Assembly: GCF_039543665.1 (NCBI RefSeq) | Contig: NZ_BAABKE010000005.1 | Span: forward strand, 124,001-188,000 | Length of the DNA: 64,000 nucleotides | Direction: 5' to 3' | From: Wohlfahrtiimonas larvae | GTDB taxonomy: Bacteria > Pseudomonadota > Gammaproteobacteria > Cardiobacteriales > Wohlfahrtiimonadaceae | Notes under the pieces: model-generated | What the model was told of the DNA's origin: nothing | The model's input: only the letters and a program-made list of their open reading frames with translations | Database searches by the model: none | Shown here: one piece after another, positions 43,929 through 52,068 of the stretch | Numbering within the stretch: position 1 is the first letter of the stretch | How the letters are laid out: every line of letters starts with the position of its first letter | Translations under genes and position numbers: made by a program

Positions 43929-43963
43929 AAAAGCCATTCATATCAATGATGTGAATGGCTTTT
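43929..43963 (+). terminator. Bidirectional terminator between the AbgT and DUF3108 genes
   Basis: A perfect 12-bp stem, AAAAGCCATTCA with TGAATGGCTTTT, surrounds an 11-base loop between two convergent genes, with T-runs on both strands. Confidence 0.85.
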
Positions 43964-43969
43964 GTGTTT

Positions 43970-44641
43970 TTATCGATGAGTAATCTTAGATTTTCTCAAA
44001 GTAAGTTCATATCGTGTGCCTTTGTCATAATAGACGATGACCGAGGGAATAAAGTGCTGTTCAGTTGCTAAGCCAATTTCTAAACGACGATCATCCTCTC
44101 CACCTTTAAAATAAATAGAATTCTCTTTTTTGCCATTGATGCGATGTTCAATGGATTGAGTTTGTGTCAGCTCAGGTAATTGATAGATTTTTTTGCCATC
44201 AGTTGTTTGAGTATTTTTGTTAGGTAATCCTTGGTTAATGCTCATCTGCCAAGCAACAGAAAATAAATCCTGTGTGTTTTGGGCTAAGCTTTCTTGTTTA
44301 CGTTCAGGTAATTTACCGTAAGTAATGATATTTTTGTTGTAGTCAATGATCGCAGAAGAATAAGCTTTATCACTACGAAAGACAGTATATTCTGTGGGTA
44401 ACAGTTGATTACCTTTGATTTGACCTTTAATAATGAATCGCATTTTATTAAAAGGGATCAAAACAGTGGTATCAATTGTATAGTTTTCTTTGTTGTGGGT
44501 GAATGTCATTGTGGCAGGGATGCCATAAGGCCCTGTATAGTTTAAAACAACCTCATTGGGTAAGTCTGTAGCATAGCTTGGACTTATAACGAATAAAGGT
44601 GTTAAAAATGTTGCGAGAAGGAGCTTTCTTTTCATATTCAT
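43970..44641 (-). CDS. DUF3108-family periplasmic protein
   Basis: A 223-residue secreted protein with an N-terminal signal peptide (KRKLLLATFLTPLFVISPSYA). The rest is beta-rich and fits DUF3108, an uncharacterised envelope family: EVVLNYTGPYGIPATMTF, the polar FIIKGQIKGNQLLPTEYTVF strand pair, and a C-terminal VIVYYDKGTRYELTLRKSKI. Function is unknown. It converges on the AbgT gene and is divergent from argC. Confidence 0.75.
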   Translation of the reverse strand: MNMKRKLLLATFLTPLFVISPSYATDLPNEVVLNYTGPYGIPATMTFTHNKENYTIDTTVLIPFNKMRFIIKGQIKGNQLLPTEYTVFRSDKAYSSAIIDYNKNIITYGKLPERKQESLAQNTQDLFSVAWQMSINQGLPNKNTQTTDGKKIYQLPELTQTQSIEHRINGKKENSIYFKGGEDDRRLEIGLATEQHFIPSVIVYYDKGTRYELTLRKSKITHR

Positions 44642-44765
44642 ACCACCATTAGGGATAATTTTTTATCATATCTCACTTTTAATTGGGTCTTTATTTAAAA
44701 AACTTTTTTTAGCTATTCTTAAAGCTAGTAATCCTTGCTACATTATTAAGTTCAAGGAGGAAAAT

Positions 44766-45812
44766 ATGTCACAGAAAACAATTTCAGTCGGAATCATTGG
44801 GGCTACAGGTTACGCTGGGCAACAATTAGTTTGGTTATTACATCAACATCCTAATGTTGTGATTAATTTTGTCGCATCACACAGCCATAGTGCTAAACAA
44901 TTCTCGGAAGTTTACCGAAATTATGAGTCTTTTTTTGATAAGCGATTAATTAATTTAGAGCAGGTTGAAGAGCGATTACCATCGATTGATTTGTTATTTT
45001 TGGCATTGCCACATGGTTTATCAGAGCCATTGGCGAAAAAGGCTGTCGATGCAAACGTTAAAGTGATCGATTTGGGTGCAGATTTCCGTTTTGATGATGA
45101 AGAAGTTTTTGAGCAATGGTACAAAACTAAGCATGAAGATCCCACGATCAATCAGCAAGCTGTTTATGGTATGCCAGAGTTATACCGTGAAAGTATTAAA
45201 ACTGCAAAAATTGTTGCTTGCCCAGGGTGTTACCCAACATCGGCAATTTTAGGTGTTGCTCCATTATTGAAAACAGGTTTAGTAAAGCCATCAATAATTG
45301 TGGATGCTAAGTCTGGTGTGAGTGGTGCAGGTCGTAGTGAGAAAATCGAATTACTATTTGCTGAATTAAATGAAAACTTTAAGGCTTATGGCTTATTTTC
45401 TCATCGACACACGCCCGAAATAGCACAAGAAATGTCTAAATTATTACATCAAGATGTTGACGTAACATTTACACCTCATTTATTACCGATCAATCGTGGG
45501 ATTTTATCAACCATTTATTTAGATATTACTGAGCGTATGACAGAAGCTGAAATTTATCAGCAATACATTGCAATGTATAAAGATGAGCCTTTTGTCCGTG
45601 TTGTGAATGAATTGCCACAAATTTCACATGTTAAAAATAGTAATTTATGCGAAGTGGGTATTCGCGTGGATGAAGTGCGCCAAAAAGTGATCGTAGTTTC
45701 TGCAATTGATAATTTGATTAAAGGTGCAAGTGGTCAAGCAGTGCAATGTATGAATTTAATGTTTGGCATTCAGGAAGAAACTGGTATTCATCAGTTGTCT
45801 ATGTATATATAA
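44766..45812 (+). CDS. argC: N-acetyl-gamma-glutamyl-phosphate reductase
   Basis: ArgC performs the third step of arginine synthesis. The 348-residue enzyme has the NAD(P) motif GIIGATGYAGQQLVWLL, the nucleophile Cys in VACPGCYPTSAIL, SGVSGAGRS, and LFSHRHTPEI before the C-terminal KGASGQAVQCMNLMFG. A strong ribosome-binding site AAGGAGGA precedes the ATG. I see no clear ARG box in the 124-base upstream gap. It heads argC-argJ-argB-argD. Confidence 0.96.
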   Translation: MSQKTISVGIIGATGYAGQQLVWLLHQHPNVVINFVASHSHSAKQFSEVYRNYESFFDKRLINLEQVEERLPSIDLLFLALPHGLSEPLAKKAVDANVKVIDLGADFRFDDEEVFEQWYKTKHEDPTINQQAVYGMPELYRESIKTAKIVACPGCYPTSAILGVAPLLKTGLVKPSIIVDAKSGVSGAGRSEKIELLFAELNENFKAYGLFSHRHTPEIAQEMSKLLHQDVDVTFTPHLLPINRGILSTIYLDITERMTEAEIYQQYIAMYKDEPFVRVVNELPQISHVKNSNLCEVGIRVDEVRQKVIVVSAIDNLIKGASGQAVQCMNLMFGIQEETGIHQLSMYI

Positions 45813-45836
45813 AAATATGATGATAATGGATAAAAT

Positions 45837-47054
45837 ATGAAAATCATTCAGGATGGAAATGTAACATCTGCTAAAGGTTTTTTAGCTGCAGGTGTTAAAG
45901 CGGGAATTAAGGCGAGCGGTAACTATGATATGGCGCTCATTTATTCAGAAACACCGGCTGTTGCTGCAGGTGCATTCACGCGTAATGCAGTGCGAGCAGC
46001 ACCTGTAATGTTATCAGAACTGCATGTTAAATCAGACAATGTGCAAGCAATCATTGTCAATAGTGGTAATGCGAACGCTTGTACGGGCGATGAAGGTTAC
46101 CGTAATGCTGAGAATATGTGCAAATTAGTAGCAGGGCGATTAGATCTTGCACAAGATGCTGTGTTGGTTGCATCAACAGGCATTATCGGTGTGCAATTGC
46201 CGATGGAAAAAATTAATGTTGGCATTGGCCATGTTGTGGATAAGCTGTCTCAAGATGGTACGATTGCAACCAAAGCAATTATGACGACGGATCTCACCGA
46301 GAAAAATATAGCGGTTGAATTAGAGATTCAAGGCAAAACTGTCACAATTGGTGGTATTGCTAAAGGTTCAGGTATGATTCATCCAAATATGGGGACAATG
46401 CTTGGATTTATTACAACTGATATTGCAATTGAAAAATCATTATTACAACGTATATTTTTAGAAAGCGTGGATGAAAGCTATAACATGGTTTCTGTGGATG
46501 GCGATGTAAGTACGAATGATACAGCAATCATTTTGGCGAATGGTTTAGCAGGTAATGACGTTATTACGTCTGAAAAAGATGAGGGTTATGATGCTTTTGT
46601 CAAAGCATTGCGTTTTGTGAATCAAACCTTGGCTAAGAAAATCGCAGAAGATGGGGAAGGTGCAACCAAGCTCATTGAAACGAATGTATTTGGCGCAAAA
46701 ACTGTAGAAGACGCACGTAAGGTTGCAAAATCTGTCATTGGTTCAAGCTTAGTCAAAACTGCAATTTTTGGTGGTGATGCAAACTGGGGTAGGATTTTAT
46801 GCGCCGTTGGTTATTCATCAGCTGATCTCATCGTCAATAAAATTGAAATTTTTGTGAAAGGTGGTGATGCAAAAATTCAGATTGTTGCCAATGGTGCTGG
46901 GATCGCTTTTGATGAAGCATTGCTTGCGCAGATCTTCTCCGCTAAACAAGTGGAAATTGAAATCTATTTGCATAATGGTGAGGCTGTTGCAACAGCTTGG
47001 GGCTGTGATCTCTCTTATGATTACGTCAAAATCAATGCAGATTATAGAACCTAG
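45837..47054 (+). CDS. argJ: Glutamate N-acetyltransferase / amino-acid acetyltransferase ArgJ
   Basis: ArgJ recycles the acetyl group from N-acetylornithine to glutamate, so the organism uses the cyclic arginine route. The 405-residue precursor is cut autocatalytically before a Thr; here the site is in KGSGMIHPNMGTMLGFITTD, with the usual Ala before the Thr replaced by Gly. N-terminal NSGNANACTGD and C-terminal GGDANWGRILCAVGY are also present. It starts 24 bases after argC. Confidence 0.96.
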   Translation: MKIIQDGNVTSAKGFLAAGVKAGIKASGNYDMALIYSETPAVAAGAFTRNAVRAAPVMLSELHVKSDNVQAIIVNSGNANACTGDEGYRNAENMCKLVAGRLDLAQDAVLVASTGIIGVQLPMEKINVGIGHVVDKLSQDGTIATKAIMTTDLTEKNIAVELEIQGKTVTIGGIAKGSGMIHPNMGTMLGFITTDIAIEKSLLQRIFLESVDESYNMVSVDGDVSTNDTAIILANGLAGNDVITSEKDEGYDAFVKALRFVNQTLAKKIAEDGEGATKLIETNVFGAKTVEDARKVAKSVIGSSLVKTAIFGGDANWGRILCAVGYSSADLIVNKIEIFVKGGDAKIQIVANGAGIAFDEALLAQIFSAKQVEIEIYLHNGEAVATAWGCDLSYDYVKINADYRT

Positions 47055-47063
47055 GTGATGGAA

Positions 47064-47954
47064 ATGATTAGTAATCAAGATAAAGCGGCCTTCTTAATTG
47101 AGGCATTACCTTTTATTCGCCGTTATCATGGTAAAACGGTTGTCATTAAATATGGCGGCAGTGCGATGGTGGATAAAGAGATTCGCCAAGAGTTCATTAA
47201 AGATATTGTGTTAATGAAATACGTGGGGATTCATCCTGTAATTGTGCATGGTGGTGGCCCTGAAATTAATCAAATGCTTGAGCGTGTGAATAAAACCACA
47301 GAATTCATCGAGGGCTTGCGCGTGAGCGATCAAGATACTGTTGAATTGGCTGAAATGGTATTGTCTGCAAAGATCAATAAAGGCATTGTTGCGGATATTC
47401 AGCGGCAAGGTGGTAAAGCAATTGGTTTAAGTGGTAAAGATGGTAACTTAATCACTGCGAAGAAAAAATTTGCCGATAAAAATGGCGAGCAGATTGATAT
47501 TGGCTTTGTGGGTGAAATCGAAAAGATTAATCCTGATATCATTTATACAATGACGAAAGATAACTATATTCCAGTGATCTCATCAATTGGTATGGATGAA
47601 GATGGTAATACTTACAATATCAATGCTGACTATGTTGCAGGTGCTATAGCAGCGGAATTGAGCGCATTTCGTTTAATCTTTTTAACAGATGTGGATGGCA
47701 TTATGATGAACTTCCGTGATCCATCAACATTGTTAAAAGAAGTGGATTATGAAGAAGTATTGAAGCTGATTAAAGATGAAGTCATTTCCGGTGGAATGCT
47801 ACCAAAAGTTAGAACGTGTTTAGATGCCATTGATCGTGGTGTAAAAAATGTGATCATTTTAAATGGTAAAACATTGCATGCAATTTTATTAGAGATCTTC
47901 ACTGCAGAAGGTGCAGGGACGTTGATCAAAGAAACTCAAGAGGAAAATAACTGA
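47064..47954 (+). CDS. argB: Acetylglutamate kinase
   Basis: ArgB phosphorylates N-acetylglutamate. Motifs are KTVVIKYGGSAM, IHPVIVHGGGPEI, GLSGKDGNLITA and NADYVAGAIAAEL. I choose ATG 47064 because AGGTGA ends 5 bases upstream. Earlier in-frame GTG and ATG codons at 47055 and 47058 lie within that ribosome-binding site, right at the argJ stop. An N-terminal extension of the kind linked to arginine-sensitive forms is only short here. Confidence 0.95.
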   Translation: MISNQDKAAFLIEALPFIRRYHGKTVVIKYGGSAMVDKEIRQEFIKDIVLMKYVGIHPVIVHGGGPEINQMLERVNKTTEFIEGLRVSDQDTVELAEMVLSAKINKGIVADIQRQGGKAIGLSGKDGNLITAKKKFADKNGEQIDIGFVGEIEKINPDIIYTMTKDNYIPVISSIGMDEDGNTYNINADYVAGAIAAELSAFRLIFLTDVDGIMMNFRDPSTLLKEVDYEEVLKLIKDEVISGGMLPKVRTCLDAIDRGVKNVIILNGKTLHAILLEIFTAEGAGTLIKETQEENN

Positions 47955-49123
47955 TGTTAATGAATGCTTATAAGCGCTTTCCTGTTAATTTTGTCCGTGG
48001 GAAAGGTCCTTTTTTATACAGCGATCAGAATCATGAATACATTGATTGTGTTTCGGGGATTGCTGTTAACTGTTTAGGACATTCGCATCCAGCAATGGTT
48101 CAAGCTGCTAAAGAGCAGAGCGAAAAATTGTTTCATATCTCTAATTTATATCAGAATGATATGCAAACATTATTGGCACAAAAATTAATCCGAAATAGCT
48201 ATCATCAACAAGTTTTTTTCTGTAATTCAGGTACTGAAGCGAATGAATTAGCCATTAAAATTGTGCGTAAACATGGGCATAATATTGCGCCGAATAAAAC
48301 GAAGATTTTATATATGAAAGAATCGTTTCATGGTCGCAGCACAGGTGCATTAGCGATCACAGGGCAAGAAAAATATCAAGTGGATTTTAGGCCATTGATG
48401 GGCGATGTTGTGGAATGTGAATTTAATAACATTGAGATGGCAAAATCATTGGTGAATGAAGATTTTTGCGGTATTTTTATTGAGCCTGTGCAAGGTGAAA
48501 GTGGTATTCGTGCTGTAACGTCTGAATTTTTACAAACATTGCGTGAGTTAGCAGATCAATTCAATGCGCTATTAGTATTTGATGAGATTCAGTGTGGCAT
48601 GGGCAGAATGGGTACATTATTTGCTTATCAGCAAATGAATGTTGTGCCAGATGTTGTGACCATTGCTAAAGCATTGGGTGGTGGTGTGCCGATCGCTGCA
48701 TGTTTAACGCGTGAAAAAGCTAATAATATCATTGTGCCCGGGGATCATGGCTCGACTTATGGTGGTAATCCTTTTGTATGTGCAATCGCGCATGCAGTAT
48801 TGACCGAATTGATTGATCATGGTGTTGTGGCAGCTGTAGAAGAGCGGGGTTCATATACACAGAAAAAATTAAACTTGTTGAAAGTAAAATATCCTTTTGT
48901 GAAAGAGATTCGTGGTAAAGGTTTATTGCTCGGTATTCAATTTGATGAGTCAATGGTAAAAGCTTCTGATGTTGTGAATTCGGCGTTTGAGGCGCGTTTA
49001 TTGTTAGTGGGCGCTGGTGATAATGTTGTGCGTTTCTTCCCGCCATTGAACATTAGCTTAGATCATATTGATGCAATGGTTGGTCGGTTAGAGCAAGTAT
49101 TAGATAACATCGTTATTCAATAA
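47954..49123 (+). CDS. argD: Acetylornithine aminotransferase
   Basis: ArgD is a class III PLP transaminase that makes N-acetylornithine. The 389-residue chain shows YIDCVSGIAVNCLGHSHPA, FFCNSGTEANELAIK, SFHGRSTGALAITGQ and FDEIQCGMGR. The PLP lysine is in TIAKALGGGVPIAA, and YGGNPFVCA follows. The ATG overlaps the argB stop (TGATG), and AGAGGA lies 10 bases upstream. A strong hairpin closes the arg operon. Confidence 0.96.
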   Translation: MLMNAYKRFPVNFVRGKGPFLYSDQNHEYIDCVSGIAVNCLGHSHPAMVQAAKEQSEKLFHISNLYQNDMQTLLAQKLIRNSYHQQVFFCNSGTEANELAIKIVRKHGHNIAPNKTKILYMKESFHGRSTGALAITGQEKYQVDFRPLMGDVVECEFNNIEMAKSLVNEDFCGIFIEPVQGESGIRAVTSEFLQTLRELADQFNALLVFDEIQCGMGRMGTLFAYQQMNVVPDVVTIAKALGGGVPIAACLTREKANNIIVPGDHGSTYGGNPFVCAIAHAVLTELIDHGVVAAVEERGSYTQKKLNLLKVKYPFVKEIRGKGLLLGIQFDESMVKASDVVNSAFEARLLLVGAGDNVVRFFPPLNISLDHIDAMVGRLEQVLDNIVIQ

Positions 49124-49141
49124 ATAATTTCTGATAAAGGC

Positions 49142-49172
49142 AAAGCCCGCGATAGATGCTATCGCGGGCTTT
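49142..49172 (+). terminator. Terminator of the arg operon
   Basis: A perfect 14-bp stem (49142-49155 with 49159-49172) closes a 3-base loop. It is GC-rich with a short T-run on either strand, so it probably serves argD and also the convergent minus-strand unit. Confidence 0.85.
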
Positions 49173-49182
49173 GTCATATCCT

Positions 49183-49296
49183 CTATGTGTTATTTTGCCT
49201 AAGTTCCTGAAGAGCTTTTATGGGCATCTCTTTTTCAGGAGCTACATACAAATTACCATTTTTATTGTAGATGTCAACTTTTTTGATTAATATCAA
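49183..49296 (-). CDS. Possible 37-residue protein overlapping the stop of the upstream gene
   Basis: An uninterrupted minus-strand frame begins with TTG overlapping the preceding stop (TTGA) and encodes a hydrophilic product with KKVDIYNKNGNLYVAPEKEM. The composition looks protein-like and it ends just before the terminator at 49142-49172. There is no Shine-Dalgarno sequence, so translation would depend on reinitiation after the upstream gene. It could instead be a C-terminal extension lost through a frameshift, or chance. Confidence 0.35.
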   Translation of the reverse strand: MILIKKVDIYNKNGNLYVAPEKEMPIKALQELRQNNT

Positions 49297-49979
49297 TTTT
49301 CAACTGCGATTGGCGCGATGATTTTTTCCCTAAAATATCTGGGTGAGATATACTGAATAATTGACCTTTTTTCTTTATCTAAAGTTACATCAATCCCCTT
49401 ATTAGGGTAGAGATAATGAACAGTGCCTGTTTTTTTGCCATCGATGACTTCTTCTATGATTTGGCTCGGTTCACCAAATCGACCTTTTACATCATCAGGT
49501 GTTAAAACAACATGAGTTGGGATAAATGCTAGGCTAAAAACAGCTTCATCTAAGAATAATTCATTCAAGTTTGAAGTTAATTTGTAGCTTTTGTTGCCGC
49601 TCATAGGTGCTTGTTCTGGGATAGATTTTTCTTTGGCAAGTTGCATATCTTCAGGATTATTAACCAATGTGAATGCCATTCGTCCTAAAAAAGGGCCTAC
49701 CTGTGTTTCTCTAAAATAACCTTCTACTTGATCGCCATTTTTAGTTTCATATAAAGTCAGGGAAACGCGATTACCAAAAGTATCAATGGCATCTTGTAAT
49801 GTAGATTGGTTTAATGTTAAACCAAAGGCTTGCATATCATTGGTTTCAGATAGGGATGTTTCCCAAAAAGGTTGTTGGCTTGGATTTTCCATTCTTGGAA
49901 TAAACATCGGCAAACCAAAGTAGGCAAAAGCCCCCACAAATAAGATACAAGCAACAGTAATTATAGTTTCTTTTTTCAT
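49293..49979 (-). CDS. Membrane-anchored hypothetical protein
   Basis: I do not recognise this family. From the ATG at 49979 the 228-residue product has one N-terminal hydrophobic helix (TIITVACILFVGAFAYFGLP), probably an uncleaved anchor, followed by a soluble domain outside the cytoplasm. A beta-rich middle with VSLTLYETKNGDQVEGYFRE and a C-terminal part with RFGEPSQIIEEV and VHYLYPNKGIDVTLD recall small outer-envelope proteins with a SmpA-like hint. A start at 50009 adds 10 unlikely residues. It lies downstream of adk on the same strand. Confidence 0.75.
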   Translation of the reverse strand: MKKETIITVACILFVGAFAYFGLPMFIPRMENPSQQPFWETSLSETNDMQAFGLTLNQSTLQDAIDTFGNRVSLTLYETKNGDQVEGYFRETQVGPFLGRMAFTLVNNPEDMQLAKEKSIPEQAPMSGNKSYKLTSNLNELFLDEAVFSLAFIPTHVVLTPDDVKGRFGEPSQIIEEVIDGKKTGTVHYLYPNKGIDVTLDKEKRSIIQYISPRYFREKIIAPIAVEN

Positions 49980-50031
49980 GCTCACAAAAATGGCAGCGTG
50001 TGCTGCCATTCCATCTAATTTTAAGCTGTAT

Positions 50032-50574
50032 TTAGCTTAATGCTTTAAAAATGCGTTGACTGATTTCAGTCACGTCGCCAACACCTTCCACTGTCACTAA
50101 CTTACCTTGTTTAGTGTAATAGTTGATTAATGGTGCAGTTTCAGACTCATAAACTTTACGACGTTTTTCGATGGTTTCTTCGTTATCATCTGAGCGGCCA
50201 CGAGATAATAAGCGTTCTTTGATGATTTCAAAAGGCACATCAAAGAAAATTACTTTATCAATGGGTTGATCAATACCTGATAATAATGAATCCAACGCTT
50301 CTGCTTGGTTCAAGTTACGTGGAAAACCATCTAATAAAAAACCACCATCAATAGACTCGATGTTGTTTTTGATCATACCTAATACGATATCATCTGAAAC
50401 CAACTGGCCAGCATCCATGATTTTCTTAGCTTCTACGCCAAGTTCTGTACCCGCGCTAACTTCAGCACGCAACATATCACCTGTTGAAAGGTGAGTAATC
50501 CCATATTTTTCGACCAAATTGGCTGCTTGAGTTCCTTTGCCTGAGCCAGGTGCACCCAATAATACGATACGCAT
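50032..50574 (-). CDS. adk: Adenylate kinase, short form
   Basis: Adenylate kinase balances AMP, ADP and ATP. The 180-residue protein has the P-loop LLGAPGSGKGTQAA, the AMP-binding STGDMLRAEV and LDGFPRNLNQAEAL, and the Arg-rich end of the lid region. The LID domain is short: RLLSRGRSDDNEETIEKRR replaces the roughly 30-residue-longer segment of E. coli-type enzymes (214 residues). Catalytic arginines remain. The start is preceded by AGGAGAA. The long form is the usual one in gammaproteobacteria, so the short form is notable. Confidence 0.95.
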   Translation of the reverse strand: MRIVLLGAPGSGKGTQAANLVEKYGITHLSTGDMLRAEVSAGTELGVEAKKIMDAGQLVSDDIVLGMIKNNIESIDGGFLLDGFPRNLNQAEALDSLLSGIDQPIDKVIFFDVPFEIIKERLLSRGRSDDNEETIEKRRKVYESETAPLINYYTKQGKLVTVEGVGDVTEISQRIFKALS

Positions 50575-50630
50575 GTCATTCTCCTAAATCGATATGTGAT
50601 AATACATCTCTGTAATATTACACTATTTTG

Positions 50631-51878
50631 TTATTCCCACTCAATTGTTGCAGGTGGCTTATTCGATACATCATAAACAACTCTTGTCACTTTAGGAATC
50701 GATAAAATGATCTTGTCCGAAATCTCTTCAATGAATTCGTATGGCAAACGGGCTGCACGAGCTGTCATAAAGTCGATAGTTTCAATAGCGCGGAGGGCAA
50801 TTGTGTACTCATAAGTTCTTTTATGATCTTTAATGCCTACAGATTTTACAGGTAAAAATACTGCAAAAGCTTGTGAGGTTTTGTCATATAAGCCATGCTC
50901 GCGTAAACCTTGAACAAAAATATCATCTGCTAAACGTAAGATATCTGCGTATTCTTTTTTGATTTCACCCAAAATACGTACGCCCAAGCCAGGTCCTGGG
51001 AATGGATGACGATACAACATTTCTGGTGGCAAGCCCAGCGCAACACCCAATTCACGCACTTCATTTTTAAAGAGATATTTCAAGGGCTCAATTAATTCAA
51101 ATTGCATATCTTCAGGCAATCCGCCCACGTTATGATGTGATTTGATGACATTTGCAGCACCATGATGATCTCCTGATTCTAAAATATCAGGGTAGATTGT
51201 GCCTTGAGCCAACCATTTAGCATGAGACAATTTTTGTGCTTCTTCTTCAAAGATTTTGATGAACAATTCACCGATAATTTTGCGTTTACGCTCAGGATCA
51301 TTTTCACCCGCTAATGCTGCTAAGTATCGATCCTCAGCATTGACACGAATGACATTAACACCCATGTTATCAGCAAAAATTTGCATCACTTGATCGCCTT
51401 CATTCAAGCGCATCAAGCCAGTATCCACAAAAATACAGGTTAATTTTTTACCAATCGCTTTATGCAATAAAGCTGCAACAACAGATGAATCAACACCGCC
51501 AGACAAAGCTAAGATCACTTCATCTTCGCCAACAATCTCTTGAATACGAGTAGTTTCTAATTCAGCAAATGCTTCTACTGTCCAAGTGGGTTTTAATTGG
51601 CATTTTTCTTTTAAGAATTCAGCAATATGAGCTTTTAAGTGAATATCTGTTAATGATTCTTTTGTGATTGTGAAAGTTTTTGCTTGTGGAAAGCTACCCT
51701 GCTCTGATAAATCAATAATTGCAGGCGCTTGGTTAACAATATCTTCGGTGACTTTAAATGCAGGTGTTAACGCAGAGTAGAAGTTCAATGAACGAATCAT
51801 CTGTGCAACAGTTTGTGCATCTTGCAGATTGGAATATACCACTAATATTTCGTCAATTTGAGTGCTCATAATGCTCAT
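50631..51878 (-). CDS. guaA: GMP synthase lacking most of the glutamine amidotransferase domain
   Basis: GMP synthase aminates XMP using ammonia released from glutamine by its N-terminal class I amidotransferase domain. The ATP-pyrophosphatase half is intact: LALSGGVDSSVVAALLH, AQGTIYPDILES, IKSHHNVGGLPEDM, HPFPGPGLGVR and the terminal NKPPATIEWE. The N-terminus is only about 125 residues before the SGGVDSS loop, against about 235 in E. coli. Residues about 10-60 still align with the start of an amidotransferase, then the sequence jumps to the linker. The nucleophile Cys and the His/Glu of the triad are gone, so it should need free ammonia or an outside glutaminase. ATG 51869 is an alternative start. 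Confidence 0.93.
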   Translation of the reverse strand: MSIMSTQIDEILVVYSNLQDAQTVAQMIRSLNFYSALTPAFKVTEDIVNQAPAIIDLSEQGSFPQAKTFTITKESLTDIHLKAHIAEFLKEKCQLKPTWTVEAFAELETTRIQEIVGEDEVILALSGGVDSSVVAALLHKAIGKKLTCIFVDTGLMRLNEGDQVMQIFADNMGVNVIRVNAEDRYLAALAGENDPERKRKIIGELFIKIFEEEAQKLSHAKWLAQGTIYPDILESGDHHGAANVIKSHHNVGGLPEDMQFELIEPLKYLFKNEVRELGVALGLPPEMLYRHPFPGPGLGVRILGEIKKEYADILRLADDIFVQGLREHGLYDKTSQAFAVFLPVKSVGIKDHKRTYEYTIALRAIETIDFMTARAARLPYEFIEEISDKIILSIPKVTRVVYDVSNKPPATIEWE

Positions 51879-51938
51879 TTTTCCAAGGGTTAATAAGCAG
51901 GGCATTGTATCAAAAACCCACAATACTTGTCTTGAATC

Positions 51939-51985
51939 TTACCCACAAAGTTATCCACATCCTTAATCACACAATTTGTGAATAA
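51939..51985. promoter_or_regulatory. DnaA-box cluster upstream of guaA
   Basis: TTATCCACA (51951-51959, plus strand) and TTATTCACA (51977-51985, minus strand) are perfect TTATNCACA boxes, with a one-mismatch TTACCCACA at 51939-51947. They lie about 60-107 bases before the guaA start, between it and the divergent zinc operon. In E. coli the gua promoter is known to be influenced by DnaA, so a regulatory role is plausible. Confidence 0.5.
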
Positions 51986-52012
51986 GTCATTTTAAAAAAT
52001 TTTGAAAGCAGT

Positions 52013-52042
52013 TTGACGATAAAAATGAAATGATATAACATT
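52013..52042 (+). promoter_or_regulatory. Promoter and possible Zur operator of the zinc operon
   Basis: TTGACG (52013-52018) and TATAAC (52034-52039) are 15 bases apart. The -10 lies inside AAATGATATAACATT (52028-52042), a partly palindromic element whose right arm TATAACATT matches the proteobacterial Zur box, while the left arm is shortened. The overlap with the -10 suits a repressor. The operator call is an inference. Confidence 0.45.
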
Positions 52043-52068
52043 GCATTTTTAAATGATAGGGATTGGGT

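Noticed and set aside
44642..44765. ARG box upstream of argC
   Set aside because: No palindrome resembling the ArgR consensus could be found; only a weak AGCT-based symmetry is present.
48729..49046. Long minus-strand frame opposite argD (and similar frames opposite sdaA, rne and tolA)
   Set aside because: They lie wholly within strongly supported genes, lack ribosome-binding sites and encode low-complexity text that follows codon composition of the real strand.
50631..51878. guaA as a decaying pseudogene
   Set aside because: The frame is intact over 415 codons and all synthetase motifs are preserved, so a domain loss with retained function is more likely.
51939..51985. DnaA boxes as a replication origin
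   Set aside because: Only two or three boxes, no dnaA, dnaN, mnmG or rpmH nearby, and no clear AT-rich repeat array. Gene regulation is a better explanation.
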